Below are positions 5,729 through 8,668 of a stretch of DNA of 8,668 nt, in pieces. The DNA comes from Promethearchaeota archaeon. GTDB lineage: Archaea; Asgardarchaeota; Lokiarchaeia; Sigyniarchaeales; SOKP01. A program made the position numbers and the translations under genes. The notes beneath the pieces are model-generated. The model was given only the letters and a program-made list of their open reading frames with translations, did no database searches and was not told the DNA's origin. Numbering within the stretch: position 1 is the stretch's first letter; each line of letters starts with the position of its first letter. The DNA is taken from NCBI GenBank assembly GCA_030605895.1, contig JAUWHL010000323.1:1-8668 (forward strand), read 5' to 3'.

Positions 5729-8608
5729 TTAAAAATGAATTTTCTTTTCTCTGGCGATGTATTTAAATAGTTCAATACCTATTATACCGGGCGAAGCAAG
5801 TAAGATACAAATTAACCAATCTGTACCACTAAGAAACATAAAGTTAATTTGTAAATCTAGCCCGAAGACATCATTCACATAATAATTAACAGCATAAGAA
5901 AAGCAAATAAAAAGAGCATGTAAAGCTAACGTAAATAGACATATAATTAATAGTATATAACTTATTTCTTCCTTTAAACTCTTATATAGCGATTTATTTG
6001 GTCGTCTAAAGGTCCAAATGAATAAAGCTTCAAAAATGTATATTGTCGTAATAAACATTGTTCTCGCTTTCATATATATCATATCGATTTCAGTTGCTCC
6101 CGCAGGAATATAACTTAACGAACTATTTGTATTCCAAGGATTTAGTGGAACGAAACCTCCTAAGGTTAATTGTAATGCTAAAACTAAACCTAAACCTCCA
6201 AGGAACGCTTGTATTAATAAGAATATCCATAAGTTTTTATTCAACAATTCTTCCTCATTTCTCGGAGGGTTATTCATAATATCTTTTGGATGATTATCTA
6301 AAACTAATGCTAAAGATGGAAGTGAATGTAATATTCCGAAAATATAGATATGTTGCCAATTTGAGGCAAATAATTCAAATCCAGTATATGGTTGTAGCAT
6401 TTCAAAAGCAAAAAAGATGATGCCCTCCATTATATTCGTACAAATAAAGAAAAAGATAATAGTTCTTATTTTTGCGAAAATTCCTCTGCCTACTTTAACA
6501 CCTTGTTTAATAGATACAAAATTATCGTCTGTAATTACCATATCTGAAGTTTCTTTAGCTAAGTCAGTTCCTGTTATTCCCATCGCGATTCCAGCATTTG
6601 CAAGTTTTAATGCAGGTGCGTCATTTATACCATCGCCTGTCATAGCACAGATAAAATCTTGGTTTTGGTAATTCTCAACAATAATCTCTTTATCAATTGG
6701 ATCTACACGAGCAAAAACCGTGGTTTTATTAAACTCTAATAGATCCATATTTTTAACTTGATCTCCAGTTGCTACTAAATTTCCTTCAGAAAAAATTCCC
6801 ATTTGAGAAGCTATTGTTTGAGCTGTTGCAGGATGATCACCAGTAATCATTATTACTCTTATACCACCTTTTTTACAATCTTCAACAGATTCTTTAACGC
6901 CAACACGAGGTGGATCCATTATTGAGACAAATCCTAAAAATATCAAATCTTTTTCGGTTTCTTCTCTTTTATGTTCATTAACAGAGCTTAATATTCTATA
7001 AGCAATTGCTAATGTTCTAAAACCTTTAATGGCTTGTTCATTTATGTTGTCAGAAATTACTTTTTTATAATTATTATCAAGAGATTTAAGTCTACCATTT
7101 ATTTCGATTTGAGAGGAAATATTTAAAATTCTTTCAGGAGCACCTTTTGAAAAAACTAGAGATTCTGAACTTCCCGAAATAGGCTTGCAAATTGATGTCA
7201 TCCTTTTAAATTCAGAACTAAAAGAAAATTCAGTAATAATATCGTATTTTTTTTGTAGATCGTAAGTATAATAACCAGCTTTTTCTGCTAACACTAATAA
7301 AGCAGCTTCTGTAGGTGATCCTAATGCTCTTCTAACTGCTTTTTCTCTTAAATCTCTTAATCTTACTTTAACATCTTCAAATATAAGGTTCGCATTATTA
7401 TTCACAACCATAGAATCAATAAACTTTTGGAATGTAGCATTATTGCTTAAATCAATAGGATTTCCATTTTTTATAATCTCTCCCTCCGCATCATATCCAG
7501 ATCCAGTGACTTCATATTCATCTTCGTTTATCCAAAATTTTTCAACAGTCATTTCATTTTTTGTAATGGTTCCAGTTTTATCTGAACAAATCACAGAAAC
7601 TCGTCCAAGAGATTCTATTGAAGATAAATTCTTGATAATCACTCCTGTTTGCGCCATTCTTAGAACTCCAGTGATTAGAACTAGAGTGGATAATAAGGGT
7701 AAATTGATAGGGACAATATTCATCGCTCTTAATATAGAATCTACTAAAGCATCAATAATTTGACTTTGAATGAAATTTTCTTGAATATGTAGCCATGAAA
7801 GTTTATAAATTATTAAAATAATCAAATTAATAATAACTATCGTCCCTAAGATATACCCTAATCTGTTTAATTTTCTCGTTAAAGGAATATCTTCAATACT
7901 ACCCATTTCATTTAAAGTTTGAGAGATTTTTCCAATTTCAGTATTTACTCCTATTCCTGTCACCAATTCTTTTGCACGACCGGTCTGAACATAAGTACCC
8001 ATAAATACCATATTTGATTGCTTTTGAAGGGAAAGTTCTTTTTCTCCTATGGTGCTACTAGTTTTTTCCACAGGTTCACTTTCACCTGTGAGAGGAGCCT
8101 CATCAATAGTTAAGTTCATTTGTTCTACTACTCTTCCATCCGCTGGAATTTTATCTCCTTGCTCCAATATTACAATATCTCCTGGAATTAATTCTCTTGT
8201 ACCAATTTCTAGTTGTTCACCATCTCTTAGAACAGTAGCTTTTAAAGCAGATATTTCTCTCAGAGATTCTAGAGCTTTTTGAGCACGGAATTGTTGAACT
8301 ATAGCTGTAACCGAATTTATTATAACAACAGTAAAAGTAATTATTGTATCCCCAACTGAACCCAAAATAATTATAACTATCCCTGTAACTAATAGAATTA
8401 CAATTAAAAAATTAAATATCGGCGCTAAATAAATTTTCCAGATAGATTTTTTTATTTTTGGTAATTCATTATACCCATATTTTAGATGTCTCTCATTTAA
8501 TTCAGAAGAATTTGTTCCATGATAAATATCAGTGTTGAAAGTTTTAATTAACTCTTCAATTGGTTGATTATAGTAATAGATTTCTTTTTTCTTCTCTGAT
8601 GATGACAT
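5729..8608 (-). CDS. P-type ATPase, P2-like, paralogue with the same altered M4 and M6 transport site (959 aa)
   Basis: This second pump has the same domain order: an N-terminal cation-ATPase domain (about residues 10-63), M1-M2 (about 64-106), an A domain with TGES at 174-177, M3-M4 (about 250-317), DKTGTIT with acceptor Asp343, an N domain with GSPTEAAL near 430-437 and KGAPE at 488-492, DPPR at 565-568, MITGD at 587-591, a canonical TGDGINDAPAL at 657-667, then M5-M10 (about 714-950). M4 reads PINLP (300-304), exactly 43 residues before the acceptor Asp as in SERCA, so Ile301 replaces Glu309. M6 has His761 in LHSLP, replacing Asp800, while M5 keeps Asn725 and Glu728. By eye it is roughly 40-50% identical to the downstream ATPase, and both end in a similar M10 and basic tail. 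It is read first and lies 136 bases upstream. Start ATG 8608 gives the same short leader before a YYN motif as in the paralogue. The substrate is unknown. Confidence 0.95.
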   Translation of the reverse strand: MSSSEKKKEIYYYNQPIEELIKTFNTDIYHGTNSSELNERHLKYGYNELPKIKKSIWKIYLAPIFNFLIVILLVTGIVIIILGSVGDTIITFTVVIINSVTAIVQQFRAQKALESLREISALKATVLRDGEQLEIGTRELIPGDIVILEQGDKIPADGRVVEQMNLTIDEAPLTGESEPVEKTSSTIGEKELSLQKQSNMVFMGTYVQTGRAKELVTGIGVNTEIGKISQTLNEMGSIEDIPLTRKLNRLGYILGTIVIINLIILIIYKLSWLHIQENFIQSQIIDALVDSILRAMNIVPINLPLLSTLVLITGVLRMAQTGVIIKNLSSIESLGRVSVICSDKTGTITKNEMTVEKFWINEDEYEVTGSGYDAEGEIIKNGNPIDLSNNATFQKFIDSMVVNNNANLIFEDVKVRLRDLREKAVRRALGSPTEAALLVLAEKAGYYTYDLQKKYDIITEFSFSSEFKRMTSICKPISGSSESLVFSKGAPERILNISSQIEINGRLKSLDNNYKKVISDNINEQAIKGFRTLAIAYRILSSVNEHKREETEKDLIFLGFVSIMDPPRVGVKESVEDCKKGGIRVIMITGDHPATAQTIASQMGIFSEGNLVATGDQVKNMDLLEFNKTTVFARVDPIDKEIIVENYQNQDFICAMTGDGINDAPALKLANAGIAMGITGTDLAKETSDMVITDDNFVSIKQGVKVGRGIFAKIRTIIFFFICTNIMEGIIFFAFEMLQPYTGFELFASNWQHIYIFGILHSLPSLALVLDNHPKDIMNNPPRNEEELLNKNLWIFLLIQAFLGGLGLVLALQLTLGGFVPLNPWNTNSSLSYIPAGATEIDMIYMKARTMFITTIYIFEALFIWTFRRPNKSLYKSLKEEISYILLIICLFTLALHALFICFSYAVNYYVNDVFGLDLQINFMFLSGTDWLICILLASPGIIGIELFKYIAREKKIHF

Positions 8609-8634
8609 CTTAATTATTTTAGCTATGATTCTAA

Positions 8635-8650
8635 CATAAATATTATTTAA
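8635..8650 (-). promoter_or_regulatory. Candidate TATA region for the 959-residue ATPase
   Basis: The minus strand reads TTAAATAATATTTATG, 27-42 bases before ATG 8608. This fits a TATA-like box with a short leader. No Shine-Dalgarno match is seen between it and the ATG. The 60 bases to the window edge hold no other recognisable feature. Confidence 0.25.
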
Positions 8651-8668
8651 TATTGTTTCAATACTTAT

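Overview
The window is AT-rich, uses the standard genetic code with ATG starts and TAA stops, and has archaeal-looking control signals: TATA-like boxes, T-tract terminators and few Shine-Dalgarno sites. It carries two luciferase-like, probably F420-dependent oxidoreductases, one interrupted GNAT acetyltransferase and two large P-type ATPases. F420 enzymes, low GC and large P2-like ATPases together suggest an archaeon; an Asgard (Lokiarchaeota-like) source is plausible. This is an inference, because no rRNA or lineage marker is present.

Layout. Positions 1-875 (minus strand) hold the first 291 residues of an FGD/Mer-like oxidoreductase that runs off the left edge. A divergent AT-rich promoter region follows. 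Positions 1011-2057 (plus strand) hold a complete second oxidoreductase of the same superfamily, with Mer-like motifs. It converges on a RimJ/RimL-type acetyltransferase (2611 to 2069, minus strand) whose otherwise continuous frame is broken by one TAA at codon 44. Everything to the right is also on the minus strand: a P-type ATPase of 966 residues (5592 to 2692) and, upstream of it in the direction of transcription, a paralogue of 959 residues (8608 to 5729). They are separated by 136 non-coding bases that carry T-tracts and TATA-like sequence.

The most notable signal is in the two ATPases. All catalytic P-type motifs are intact, including the phosphorylated Asp in DKTGT, TGES, KGA, DPPR and TGDGxND. 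The transport site is altered identically in both. The M4 motif is PINIP/PINLP where P2 pumps have PEGLP, so the ion-binding Glu (SERCA E309) is Ile. The M6 Asp (SERCA D800) is His. The M5 Asn and Glu (N768, E771) are kept. M4 therefore resembles P3A proton pumps (PIAMP) or P4 lipid flippases (PISL), while the rest of the protein looks P2. This points to a non-standard substrate, shared by the pair and older than the duplication.

No RNA genes, CRISPR arrays, insertion sequences or integrase-type elements were seen. The two oxidoreductases and the ATPases show no obvious functional link beyond adjacency.
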